DNA of 64,000 nt. It comes from Vesta saturnalis. Taxonomy: Eukaryota > Arthropoda > Insecta > Coleoptera > Lampyridae. The stretch spans positions 4,613,222 to 4,677,221 of the forward strand of contig JARFJB010000821.1 in NCBI GenBank assembly GCA_036346205.1. Direction: 5' to 3'. Below the pieces are notes generated by a model, which worked only from the letters and a program-made list of their open reading frames with translations, was not told where the DNA came from and ran no database searches. Below, piece by piece: positions 46,699-58,852 of this stretch (positions are counted from its first letter, which is position 1; the number at the start of each line of letters is the position of its first letter). Both the position numbers and the translations under genes were made by a program.

Positions 46699-49017
46699 GG
46701 TCCGGCAACAAGAGCGCCTTCTTCTATATCTTCCGTTTTATATAAGCTTAGTTGTATGCGTATTTTAAAATTATTCACGCGAATACAGGTTGTGTATTTA
46801 AAGAGGACCAAATTATTACAAAAAAATTTAAATGTAACACCCTGTATATTATTACTTTTTTGAATTCTACACATTGTTTCTAACAAATTCGCAATATATT
46901 TCCCTATACCTAAATATGGCCGTTTTTGAGTTATTTCGATTTTTCTAAAAAAAATTGAAATTACAGAGTTTGCTTTGAAAATGTACCTCCTTAACTGTTG
47001 AAAAATAAAAGTTATCTAATTTATATGAGAATAAGTACAGAGATAGAGTTTCCTTTTAATGTGAAGAAAATGACATAATTGCTTACAGGGTGCTTATAAT
47101 TGACTTGCCAATCAACCATTATTCGAATTAGTAAAAGTTTACTTTTTCAAATAAAACACCCTGTATATTATTACATTTTTGGTTTCTACATATTAACCCT
47201 TATCAGTTCGCCATACAACTCCCTATCCCTAAATATAGCCGTTTATTGGCCAGCATAATTTATACTGAAGGATATGCAGATAGAAGACATCTAAACGCAA
47301 GATCGATTCAGAATGAATAAATAGATTTATTGCAATTTCATGTGCCAATTACTCCAAACATGAACGTGTTAAACCTTCTACAAATGAAGATAGTGAATTG
47401 AGGGTTCTTCTCGCCATCGAAGAGGATCATCACGGAAGCCAAAAGGACATAAGTGAAATAGTTGGTATAAGTGAGAGATCAGTAGGCCGTCTTTTAAAGA
47501 AGAATCGCTTACATCCCTATCATGTTCAGTTACACCAAGAATTGAGCGATGCAAACTTCGATCATCGAGTAAGATTTTGTAACTGGGCCAGAGAAAAAAT
47601 TACTCAAAACAAATTTCTTTTATAATATTTTATGGACAGACGAATCAACATTTCATAAGACTGGATTTGTTAATACACATAATTTTCATTATTATTCCTC
47701 AGAAAATCCACATTTATTAAGACAAGTTGATAATCAACGTAAGTGGTCTTGAAGTGTCTGGGGTGCCATCGTTGGGGATTATGTCATCGGTCCATTCTTT
47801 TTTTATGGATACTGGAATGCTGAGAAGCACCTTAACTTTTTGCGCAACGATTTACCGGGCTTATTAGAAACTATTACTCTTGATATTAGAGCCACAATGT
47901 GGTATCAACATAATGGCGCTCCTGCTCACTACTCTGCAGATGTAAGAGATTATCTCAATAGAGTCTTTCCAAATAAATGGATTGGGAGAAATGGACCTGT
48001 GAGGTGGCCAGCTAGGTCCTCTGATCTGACAAGAATAGATTTCTTTTTATGGGGATACATAAAAAGTGTTGTCTGTAGGGAACCACCAACCACTGCCGAA
48101 GATATGCGTAATCGTATAACACAGGCTTTTCATAGCATTACTCCTGAGTTGTTGCGTAGAGTTGAACAATCTTTTAAAGATCGACTTCAGGTCTGCATCC
48201 GAGAAAACGGACAACATTTTGAACAATTATTTTAAATCATTATCGCTAATGATTAGCGTTAAATTATTATTTTTATTTTATTTTATTAGTTTTGTATTTT
48301 TAGAAATAATTTTTATAATTATAGTGTATTAGTTTCTGTTGCGTTTTTTAATTTGCAATACAATTGTTTTTCACTGTTTTTTTTTATTTATGCGAGGCCA
48401 TGGATTTAAAAAAATGTTCCAATAATCTTACACATTTTGAAAAATTGAAAATAATTCAGAAACGGCTATACTTAGGGATAGGAAATTGTATATCGAATTG
48501 ATAAGGGTTAATATGCAGAAACCAAAAACGGAATAATATACAGGGTGTTCTATTTGAAAAAGTAAACTTTTACTGGTGGGAATAATGTCTGATTGGCAAG
48601 TCAATTGTAAACACCCTGTATGCAATTATGACATTTTCTTTGCATTATAAGAAAGCTCTATCTGTGTACTTGTTCTGACATAAATTAGATAACTTTTGTT
48701 TTCAAAGCTATCTCTGTAACTTCAATTTCTTTTATAAAAATCGACTTAACTCAAAAACGGCTATATTTAGGGATAGGGAAATATACTGCGAATTAGTTAG
48801 GAACAATGTGTAGAATTCAAAAAAGTAATAATATACAAGGTGTTCTATTAAAATTTTTTTTATTATAGTTTGGTCATCTTTCAATAAACAACCTGTATAC
48901 ACGTGAATAATTTTAAAATATGCACACAACTAAACTATAACCCCATCCCAAATTTTCTTAATCTAGCTTATATGAAACGGAAGATATAGAAGAAGGCGCT
49001 CTTGTTGCCGGACCCTG
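46696..49017 (+). mobile_element. DD41D mariner with about 550-bp inverted arms, inside (TA)n
   Basis: Ends CAGGGTCCGGCAACAAGAGC and its complement at 49017. Inverted similarity covers 46696 to about 47245 against about 48440-49017. TA tracts flank both sides (46621-46695, 49018-49063). Short internal CAGGGTG/CACCCTGTATATTATTAC motifs recur within each arm. The plus-strand transposase between the arms is lightly damaged. Total length is 2322 bp. Confidence 0.92.
47255..48235 (+). pseudogene. DD41D mariner transposase with mutated second Asp
   Basis: Damaged N-terminus (GYADRRHLNARSIQN, about 47265), then ELRVLLAIEEDHHGSQKDIS, IVGISERSVGRLLKKNRLHP (HTH), a frameshift near 47625, ILWTDESTFHKTGFVNTHNF (first Asp), a TGA in KWS*SVWGAIVG near 47750, MWYQHNGAPAHYSADV (Asn in place of the second catalytic Asp), ARSSDLTRIDFFLWGYIKS (third Asp) and the C-terminus CIRENGQHFEQLF at stop 48233-48235. 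Forty-one residues separate the second and third positions. The last 131 codons are open. Its own frameshift, stop and Asp-to-Asn change would each abolish activity. Confidence 0.9.

Positions 49018-49063
<46 letters not shown>
49018..49063. repeat. (TA)n tract, right of the mariner
   Basis: About 23 TA units directly after the right end of the mariner. Confidence 0.95.
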
Positions 49064-49066
<3 letters not shown>

Positions 49067-49295
49067 CAAATAACGAGTGTATCAAAATCAGGTGGTTATC
49101 ACAAGATATTTGTAATCTTACCCTACCCTCATTGAGCTGCAGCCTGGTAAAATTCAAATTAAGTAACTGTAGCCAAACGTCTACTTTACAATGTTAAACA
49201 GAAATAAGCAAAACAGTTTTACACAAATACAAAATTAAAAAAAAATAAATGCGTGGCCGTTATTGCCCGGTAACATGAGGGTAATATCAGCCGGG

Positions 49296-51335
49296 AAAAT
49301 TTTGAGTAAGAAGGATTGCGTTTCACCTTCTTTCAGAAGCGAATTTATTTGTTTTTGACTTTAAAATAATTGTATATATCTCAGGCACTATCATTATTCA
49401 CGGTTCACATAAATTAATAGAAAACAATAGCTCTGATTATTTTATTGTTCAAATTATACGGCCTTGCATTGACGACGATTTCCTTATTGCTGTTTATCAT
49501 TTGCCGAAAGCTGTAAACGTTGATTAATTAATGAGAGGTTTTTCTTATTTTTAATAAAATTAAGATTTCTGAATATAGAATTCATAATGTTCGACATTTT
49601 GTTAGCAGATATAAATAATATACGAATTGTTGTACTCACAAATTATTTAAAGTAGTAATTATAAGTAATAATTAATCAAACTCATAGCTATAGTTGTAGT
49701 GAACATCACCAATACTCTTAGTACACCTACACTGAATTTAATTCAAGAAATATACAGGAAAGAATTTCTCAATGTTAATGAATATGAGTAGTAGACGGAC
49801 ACCTTGGCCGACATTACCTTTTTGTGACGTCATTTGACTTTAGGAATACCTAAGGACATATTTTGATCTCGAGTTTGGCCTGGAGTTGACCTTGATCTGA
49901 AGATAAAAATCGACTTTAGGACCTCCGCGGGAAATTTGAGTAAGGGTGCTAATGCTAGCTTTTAGGACAGGTATAGGAACTTGTTCTCGGGTCTGAGCCT
50001 CTAATTCGAATTTGTATTCTAATAAGAGGCCCTAGTCTCGTAAGGCAGGTATAGACAGCGCAAGACTAAAAATTAAATATGAATGAAAATGATTAAATCG
50101 TATTATTGATTGAAGCAGATGGCATTGGTATCTTTAAAGTTAACAAAATATTTATGTCTACTTCTATCTATCTAACATGACGTTTAATGTCTAAATCTAT
50201 AGCAACAAAAATTCATAAGGTTGAATTCAAGTATTAGCTCAAATATTTTCAATATCTGAATAACGATTGTAAAAAGTCACCGTCAGCATAAAACGGAGGA
50301 TTCATGCATTGTATTGGGTGAAATTTTGAAATGACCGTGTATTATTCATATTTTATAGAAGCGGTCTACCTTGGAATTTTAAAGTTAACATGTATTTATT
50401 TATGTCTATTAATATAACATAAGGTAAGTCTAAAAATTAATTAAGTAAATAGAATAGAAATGGTTAAACTGTATTATTGATATCTTATAGAAATGTCGGT
50501 CTTGTAATTTTTTTTGTTAACATGTATTTATTTATGTCTGGTGATTTCACCTTGAAGCCAACCTTCACCATTACACTTAAAAAAAACTTAAAAATGATTT
50601 TCACCTTGAGACTGCTAAATTTTACCTATATGATAAAGTTGTTTTATATAATGCAATTAATATTAAATAGTTATGCAACTTCATTAATATGAATCGTAAA
50701 GGAGCAATCGCCCATTAACATCGTGTTAAATTAATGTGTATACAATTATTTTTTAATTTTGCTGGTGCAAAATACATTAAGGTCTAAAACAAAATATTAG
50801 ATGAAATAATAATAATAATTTCTACCTTGATGCAATAGTGCTTTTTATATAGGCAGATTCTCTTTCTAAGTGGTCAGCACCTATACATTTGAAAAAAATT
50901 ATGCTTAACTTATTTGCATGTTCAACTACACACATGTACTTCACGTTATATGGGGTTTTACCAGCTGGAGTTTAATAGCCATGCTAGTTAAGCACACACA
51001 CACATTCTCACACAGACACGCACAGACACACATATGCACATACAGACATCATGACCGATGACTTTGTCAAACATTGTAAATGTATGTAATAAGCCGATTA
51101 ACAATAGTGAAAGAAAATTCGATTGCGTAACTTTCTATACCTCACATTTGAATAATTAAGTTGAAAGGTAAAAATGTGAGCGGCATAATCTGGGGCATGT
51201 TAACACCCTATTTTAAAACACATTAAAAAGGAAAAGTGATCCATATTCGGTTTTGAGTATCGTAACCATTCCATTACATTTATTATAAGTTTTAATAATA
51301 ATTTTTAATTCCATTACATTAATGAGGAATAGTTT
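49296..51335 (+). repeat. Left arm of the 4-kb palindrome
   Basis: Inverted match to 51681-53400, from AAAATTTTGAGTAAGAAGGA at 49296 to TCCATTACATTAATG at about 51327. It holds a CA-rich tract (50994-51047) followed by CATGACCGATGACTTTGTCA. It is about 300 bp longer than the right arm because degenerate units around TTAACATGTATTTATTTATG are repeated at about 50390 and 50520. No coding signal. Confidence 0.9.
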
Positions 51336-51680
51336 ATTGCAAACATGTCTAGATTTAGAGTTATCGTTGCAGTCATTTAGAAAATTTTACATTTTCTGTT
51401 GGTATTGTTCAAACAACGATGGCCCTAATTATCCCTAGAACAATAATCTAAGAATTAACTCATTATTTACAAATGGCTGAATTTCGTCCTTTTACGTAAA
51501 ATTCCTTATAAAACCTACATACCTGATTCTACCATTGCCTAAACGATTTAGTTGTGCGAACATGCGTGATCGATAGACGTAAACCACATCAAAATTTTTT
51601 AAGTGTGCTCAATATGTTAATAGTTTTAAATTGAGGAACTTATTTCTCACTTGGGAAGACTACCTTGTCAGCAATGTAAA
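51336..51680. other. Spacer of the 4-kb palindrome
   Basis: About 345 bp of AT-rich sequence without inverted symmetry or a recognised gene. Confidence 0.5.
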
Positions 51681-53400
51681 GTTTTCGTTCATTAATGTAA
51701 TGGAATTAAAAGTTATTATTAAAACTTATAATAAATGTAATGGAATGGTTACGATACTCAAAACCGAATATGGATCACTTTTCCTTTTTAATGTGTTTCA
51801 AAACAGGGTGTTAACATGCCCCTGATTATGCCGCTTACATTTTTAGCTTTCAACCTACATATTCAAGTGTGAGGTATAGAAAGTTACGCAATCGAATTTT
51901 CTTTCACTATTGGTAATCGACTTATTACATACATTTACAATGTTTGACAAAGTCATCGGTCATGATGTCTGTATGTGCGTGTCTGTATGTGCGTGTGTGT
52001 GTATGTATGTGTCTGGATGTGGATATGTGTGTCTGTGTGTGTGTGTGTGTGTGTGTGTCTGTGCGTGTCTGTATGAGAATGTGTGTGTGCATAATTAGCA
52101 TGGCTATTAAACTCCAGCTGGTAAAAACCCATATAACGTGAAGTTGAACATTCAAATAAGTCAGGCATAGTTTTTTTCGAATGTATAGGTGCTTGCCGCT
52201 TAGAAAGAGAAACTGCCTATATAAAAAGCGCTATTGCATCAAGGTAGAAATTATTATTATTATTTCATTTAATATTTTATTTTAGACCTTAATGTATTTT
52301 GCAGCAGCAAAATGAAAAAATAATTGTATACACATGAATTTAACACGATCTCAATGGGTGATTGCTCCTTTCCGATTCATATCAATCAAGTTGTATAACT
52401 GTTTAATAATAATTGCATTACATAAAGCATTTTATCATATAGGTAACACATAAATTCAACCTTATGAATTTTTGTTGCTATAGATTTAGACATTAAACTT
52501 CATGTTAGATAGATAGAAGCAGACATAAACACTTTGTAAACTTTAAAAAATACCAAGGCCATCTGCTTCTATCAATAATACTATTTAATCATTTTCGTTC
52601 ATATTTAATTTTTAGTCTTACGCTATCTATACCTGCCTTACGAGACTAGGACCACTTATTAGAATACAAATTCAAGTTAGAGGCTCAGACCCGAGAACAC
52701 GTTCCTATACCTGTCCTGAAAGCTAACATTAGCACCCTTACTCAAATTTCCCGCGAAGGTCCTGAAGTCGATTTTTATTTTCGGCTCAAGCTCAACTCCA
52801 CGCCATACCCCACGTGGACGGCCTTGGGTACTCCCAAAGTCAAATGACGCCACAAAAAGATAATGTCGGCGAAGGTGCCCGTCTACTACTTACATTCATT
52901 AACATTGAGAAATTCTTTCCTGTATATTTGTTGAATTAAATTCAGTATAAGTGTACTAAGAGTATTGGTGGTGTTCCTACAACTATAGCTGTGGGTTTAA
53001 TTAATTATTACGTTTAATACTGCTTTAAATAATTTGTGAGTACAACAATTCATATATTATTTATATTTGCTAACACAATGTAGAACATTAAAAATTCTAT
53101 ATTCAGATATCTTAATTTTAATAAAAATGAGAAAAAAAGCCATTGAAACCTCTCATTAATTAATCAACATTTAAAGCTTTCGCCAAATTATAAACAACAA
53201 TAAGGAAATCGTCGTCAATGCAAGGCCGTATAATTTGAACAAGAAAATAATCAGAGCTATTGTTTTCTACTAATCTATGTGAACCGTGAATAATGATAGT
53301 GGCTGAGATATATACAATTACTTTAAAGTCAAAAACAAATAAATTGGCTTCGGAAAGAAGGTGATACGCAATCATTCTTGCTCAAAATTTTAATAATAAA
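51681..53400 (-). repeat. Right arm of the 4-kb palindrome
   Basis: Inverse of the left arm. Its TG-rich tract is at 51965-52090. Outside 53400 it continues into a segment (to about 53570) that is repeated inverted at about 54940-55080, so a related copy starts there. Confidence 0.9.
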
Positions 53401-53570
53401 TGTAATCAATTGGTTGAAACTTTCAAGGTCAAAATTCCAAAATCAAATAATCTTAAACTTTAATTTTAGTCATTCCAATTATCATCTTATTGAACACGTA
53501 GAAAACATAAATTCGATAAGCTTTCAAATGCAGGTATTAGTGCACAGTAATAACACACAATAGCGTGAAA

Positions 53571-54939
53571 TGCCCCAAATACAGGGTCGATACAGCTCGG
53601 TAATTGTATCCGCTAACCTGGAGGGCATTATATGTTTCTATGCAACAAAAAGCGTGTTCATCTGCTCACCTATATGGACAGAAAAGTAATTATCTTAAAT
53701 TTGCACACATTTTCATTCTAACTTTTTTGTCCCAGCTCACATCGACAATATGCAATTCTCGTAAAATAGATCCTTTCGTTAATTGATCGGAAAATACCAG
53801 TTGAATACTCAATTTATTTTTCAAATCCGAACGAAAACTCTTACTATCGTCAAGTAAATTAACCAATCCTTTTAATTCACAATCGTAAAGGAACAGAAAA
53901 ATATTTAAACGTAGTCCAGGCGTTTTCTATTAACTACTTTACCTGGTTTCATTAGCACCTATGGCAACTTAGTTTTACATAACTATTAGTTATATTCACA
54001 AATGTTTATTTACTACCAATTTATTGTCTTTAAACAGGCGGTTGGTACAATGGGGTGAACAACTATCCGGCGCAAACTCTTCCAAATGCAAAATACCATA
54101 CACGGCACATTTATTTCAATCCGCTTAAAGCGTAAAATTAATCAAAGGAATCGGAAATCATTAAAATTAACACTTTACTTCTTTAATTGGAACGAAAATG
54201 GTACTACTAATCTTATTTAATTAATTTGTAATGCGTTTTGGCTTTGTATTAAAATACTTTATAATAAAAAGTTATGTGAAATTAAATTATCTTCAAATAA
54301 GATGTCTACGCATTTTCCTATAAAATTAATCGTTATTCAGATATTGAAAAGATTTGACCAAACATTTAAAATCCACCTTACGAATTTGTTTGGCGCCAAA
54401 GTACGCCTTGAATCAAAAAATTGCATAGTACGTATTTAATCGATATGTTTAAAATCTATATCTAGGCATTTTTATATATCTGAAATACGCAGAAATACTT
54501 GATACAAACCAAAAACTACCTATAATAAACCGTCCCTCTCCGTCACTGGATCTCACACACAATATAATCAGCTCCAGGAGAAATGAAATAAAGTTTCAAC
54601 ACAAAATTTCCATTACGCGCGTATCATGGTTCGATTTAATGATAGTTAAAAAAAGTTCATTAGCTAACCTTTTCTACCTACATATGTATATGTAGATTAG
54701 AACGTAATATCGAAAGATATGATGGAAGGTAAATTAAAATCGCACGTTGTGAATATATTACTTCAATTGGAAACGCTGTTAACAGTGGCAGCAAAAATTT
54801 CTGGTTCCTTGTGAGAACAAAAATGACATCTTTTAGAATAGCGGGTGTAATGTGTAAAGGCGATACAACTTATAATAAGTTCGAAGATTAGTGGATACCA
54901 TTACCGAAGCGTATTCACCTTGGATTTGGTGATCTTCAC
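53571..54939. other. Unassigned stretch with one dispersed segment
   Basis: 54318-54590 is repeated directly at 57318-57595 (shared AATCAGCTCCAGGAGAAATG). Part of it also matches the left palindrome arm near 50210-50270 in inverse orientation. A perfect small palindrome, CTACATATGTATATGTAG, is at about 54678. No gene seen. Confidence 0.4.
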
Positions 54940-55750
54940 CCTGTTGTGTGTTACTGTTTTTATTGTGCACTAATACCTACATTTTAAAGCTTATCGAATT
55001 TATGGTTTCTACATGTACAATAAGATAATAATTAGATCAAATTAAAGTTTAAGATTATTTGATTTTGGAATACATTTATTATTAAAATTTTAAGTAAGAA
55101 AGATTGCGGAAGCGAATTTGTATGTTTTTGACTTTAAAATAATTGTAAATATTAATCATTCAATATTATTTTTGTTTTATTACTATTATAATATATAGCG
55201 TTAATAAACTTTAGGCGTATTATTTCATTATTGGGTGTAATATTACTTGTGATTTTCGCCCTATCTCACGCACTATCATTATTTACGGTTCACATAAATT
55301 AGTAGGAAACAATAGCTCTCATAATTTTTTGTTGCTAATGGTTTAATAGTAATTTTTCAAATTATACGGCCTTTCATAGACGACGATTTCCTTATTGTTG
55401 TTTATCATTTGGCGAAAGCTTTAAACGTTGATTAATCAATGAGAGATTTCTTTGTTTATTTTTTATTTTTATTAAAATTAAGATTTCTGAATATAGAATT
55501 CATCAAGTTAACACATGTTCGACATTTTGTTAGTAAATATATATATAATATATGAATTATTGTACTCACAAATTATTTAAAGTCGTAATAATCAATAATA
55601 ATTAATCAAACACACAGCTATAGTTGTAGTGAACAGCACCAATACTCCTAGTACTCTTATACTGAATTTAATACACATTTAATGCAATTACAAATTAATT
55701 CAATAAATATACAGGAAAGAATTTTACAACGTTAAGGATTGTGTTTTACA
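54940..55750 (+). repeat. Third copy of the palindrome-arm sequence
   Basis: 55081-55740 matches 49310-49770 and, inverted, 52920-53400, including CGACGATTTCCTTATTGTTG and AATATACAGGAAAGAATTT. It has an extra insertion near 55150-55250. The end segments of the same repeat appear at 57820-58019, so the copy was split by later insertions. Confidence 0.85.
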
Positions 55751-55903
55751 CAAAAGTATTTGGTGTGGAACAACATACGATCCTCCAACCTACAAAGCGG
55801 AAATGGAAAGAAATGAAATAATTTTAATAATAATAATATTTTAGGATAATTATGCAACCTCTTTTTTAATACGCCCATAAAGAAAATACGCAACATTGTA
55901 AAA

Positions 55904-56093
55904 ACAGTAATCTATATCAGATGAACGTTTAAAACTTCATGTTAGGTAGAGGTTAATAGAAGTCTAGATAATAACTTGAAAAAAATTCTATAGCAACCTG
56001 CTTCTATGAAATATCGATAGTACAGTGCATTCCATTTTGGTTGAGACAGCCAAGTATCTCCGTTGTTGTTGAAGATAGAACCTTGCGGTTTTC
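55904..56093 (+). repeat. 190-bp direct repeat, copy 1
   Basis: Repeated at 57114-57297. The unit includes 119 bp of flank (AGATGAACGTTTAAAACTTC) plus the first about 70 bp of the mariner derivative. Confidence 0.9.
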
Positions 56094-57052
56094 GCGGTCC
56101 TGTGCCACTTTTTTGTGAAACTCAAGATGTCCTGAACGAATTTTTCCCAACTTCTTTCGTTCATAAGTTACAGGGCGTTTTTGAAAATTCACACTTTTAC
56201 GTAGGTAACTAATAGCAACAAATAAATAGTAATAAAAAGTTCATAATGTAGAATAAACAACTAATTAAATGTTTACTCATACTATTTCATTTCGAAATTA
56301 TACAGTAACTTATTCATTGAATTGTTCAAATTGATGTCCATTTTCTCTAACACAATTGACACAATTTCTTAATACGTCTTAATGCATTTAAAATTATGAA
56401 AGGCCGATTTTGTAAATTCTGGAAAACTGCCTCTGTTGTTGCACGAAGTTCTTCAATATTATTGTGCCTCTTACCGTATATTTTATTTTTCAAAATACCC
56501 CACAAAAAAAGTCAACAACAGTGTTTTGTAGCATCCATGACCTACTATAAAAAAATCACAAATAATAATCCCTGTAGTAAAACTTTGAAATCCATGGCAC
56601 TCTATTAAAATTCAATGTTTTAGTAATTTTGGAGCATTTTTGAAAACTTCATGTTTATATATTATATATCATTTTGAAGGAAAAAAATAAGTAATTTAAT
56701 GAAATAATAAAATACAGAGTGTTGCATTGAAAAAATCATAAATTTGCGTCTTATCTACACAACGATACCCCAACAAAAATTGAGTGCGCCCCTGGATTCT
56801 ACGTAAAATTCTCTATGGGACAAGTTTTCAATTTGACATTATCGCTGAGAAACTTCTCAGATATGGAGGGGATCCAAAAAGTGTGGATTTTCAAAAACAC
56901 CCCGTAATTTGTAAATGAAAGAAGTTAGGCAAAATCCGTTCAGGTCATCTTGAGTTTCACAAAAAAGTGGCACAGGACCGCGGAAACCGCAAGGTTCTAT
57001 CTTCAACAACAACCGAGATATCTGGCTGTCTCAACCAAAATGGGATGTACTG
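56023..57052 (-). mobile_element. Mariner deletion derivative with about 170-bp inverted ends
   Basis: Ends CAGTGCATTCCATTTTGGTT at 56023 and, on the minus strand from 57052, CAGTACATCCCATTTTGGTT, next to TA on both sides. The inverted match reaches about 56190 and 56880. Only a C-terminal transposase remnant remains inside. It lies within the third copy of the palindrome-arm repeat. Confidence 0.85.
56310..56530 (-). pseudogene. Mariner-like transposase, C-terminal remnant
   Basis: With one or two frame changes the minus strand reads VVDFFLWGILKNKIYGKRHN, NIEELRATTEAVFQNLQNRP and ENGHQFEQFNE, the third-Asp region and C-terminus of a mariner-like transposase. Everything upstream of the third Asp motif is gone. 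Confidence 0.75.
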
Positions 57053-57113
57053 TACAGTTTAAGTATCTACAATCTTATTTAATTAATTTTTAATGCATTA
57101 TGATTTTGTATTA

Positions 57114-57297
57114 AAAACAGTAATCTATATCAGATGAACGTTTAAAACTTCATGTTAGGTAGAGGTTAATAGAAGTCTAAATAATAACTTGAAAAAAATT
57201 CCATAGCAGCCTGCTTCTATGAAATATCGATTGTACAGTGCATTCCATTTTGGATGCGACAGCCAAGTATCTCCGTTGTTGTTGAAGATAGAACCTA
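57114..57297 (+). repeat. 190-bp direct repeat, copy 2, including a solo mariner end
   Basis: Near-identical to 55904-56093. It ends abruptly inside the mariner end (after GAAGATAGAACCT), followed by unrelated AT-rich DNA. Confidence 0.9.
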
Positions 57298-57623
57298 AAC
57301 ATAAAAAAAATTCACATTTTGTTATAAAATTAATCGTTATTCAGGTATTGAAAAAATTAAACCAATACTTAAATTCTACCTTATGAACGTTTTGTCACCA
57401 AATTACTCCTCGTACCAGAAAATTGCATAAAACATAATTAATGAATATGTTTATGTTCCATATCTAAGTATTTTTATAGCTTTGAAATATGCAGATCTTT
57501 CAGAAATATTTGATAAGAATCAAAAACTGCACCTAATAAACTCACCCTCATCACCGCTGGATTTCTCTCAAAATCTAATCAGCTCCAGGAGAAATGAAGG
57601 GTTATCTTGGATACTAATATACA

Positions 57624-57819
57624 TCCACACACACCCACACACACGCGCTCGCGCACACTCACGCAAGCACGCACTCCCGCCCTCCTCCATACACACATAC
57701 GCACACAGACACGCACGCAAGCAGGGTACCACCCACCCACCCGACCAACCACCCACCCATCCATACACACACCGGCGCATGCACGCACGCACGCACACAC
57801 ACACACGCACACACACAGT
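57624..57819 (+). repeat. CA-rich compound microsatellite
   Basis: CACACA, CGCACA and CACCCA-type units over about 195 bp. Open frames on both strands here are artefacts. Confidence 0.95.
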
Positions 57820-58019
57820 CATCATGGCCGATCTTGGTGGGGCTTTGACAAACATTGTAAATTGATGTGATAAATCGATTAGCGATAGTGAAAAAAAAGT
57901 CGATTCCATAACTTTCTACACCTCACGTTTGTATTATGTAGGTTAGAAGGTAAAAATGTGAACGGCATAATCTGGAGCATATTAACACCCTATTTTGAAA
58001 CACATTAAAAAGGAAAAGA
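57820..58019 (+). repeat. Segment following the CA tract, third copy
   Basis: Matches 51047-51230 (and inverted 51790-51965): CTTTGACAAACATTGTAAAT, GGCATAATCTGG and ACACATTAAAAAGGAAAAG. It ends precisely where the pogo remnant begins. Confidence 0.85.
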
Positions 58020-58852
58020 TAATTCTCAAGAACAGGACCATGAATTATCGGAGCAAATAATTATTAATCCTTCCAAACTGTTTTCTGGAATTACTCCGGC
58101 ACAGATTCAACAAAGCTTTTCCAAAATCTCAACGGGTCCTGACTGGTTACAAGGATTATTACGACGCAATCCACAAACTAAAGTAAGAAAACCATAATCA
58201 ACCAACGTAGATCGGAATTTGTTTCCAAACTTTACCAATCTAGTGGACAAATACAAGTTGACTTTTGTATTGCGTGTTTAGAATATACGTTCCTCCATTG
58301 ATCATTCATGCTGATCATTTGAAGAATAACGGCCCTCCAGGCGCTATTTTTTACTGCTCAGATAACGGAAGGAAAACCGAAAGTTTATTGATTGTTTGGT
58401 TAAAGCACTTTGAGCGTTGTGTTAAAATTTCAATAGAAAATCCAGTTCCTTTATTATTAGATAACCACCATAGTTATTGCTCGTTGAATGCCTGCAACTT
58501 CTCCAAAGAAAGAGGAATTATTATGCTCACAATTCCTCCACATACATCCCACCGAGTTCATATACTAGACGTTACATTTTATTGTCCTTTGAAGACAGCA
58601 TACAACTCAGAATGTGATAAATTTATGAGAAATCAGTCAGGAAAATAAACTATGCCCAGTATCGTTGCTGATTTGTTAACAAAACTTTCGATAGAGTTGC
58701 AACTATCGAAAAAGCTACTAGAGGTTTTAAGTTAAGAGGAATGTTTCTTGTCAACCCTCATGTTTTCAGCGCAGACGATTTTGTACCCGCTGAAAACATA
58801 AAACCGATAAACTTAAATGAGCCGTTTCTAGAAATGAGCAAATACTGCTAAC
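58020..58852 (+). pseudogene. pogo/Tigger-like transposase, decayed
   Basis: PSKLFSGITPAQIQQSF and GPDWLQGLLRRNPQTKVRKP (CENP-B-type DNA-binding region), a stop near 58196, then after a deletion that removes the first Asp block: VPPLIIHADHLKNNGPPGAI, NPVPLLLDNHHSYCSLNACN (second Asp kept, usual GHxSH altered), IPPHTSHRVHILDVTFYCPL (third Asp), and a C-terminal stretch GMFLVNPHVFSADDFVPAEN. Frame breaks occur near 58270 and 58650. The 127-codon central frame is open. It is a third pogo lineage here, and it ends at the LINE junction at about 58852. Confidence 0.8.
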
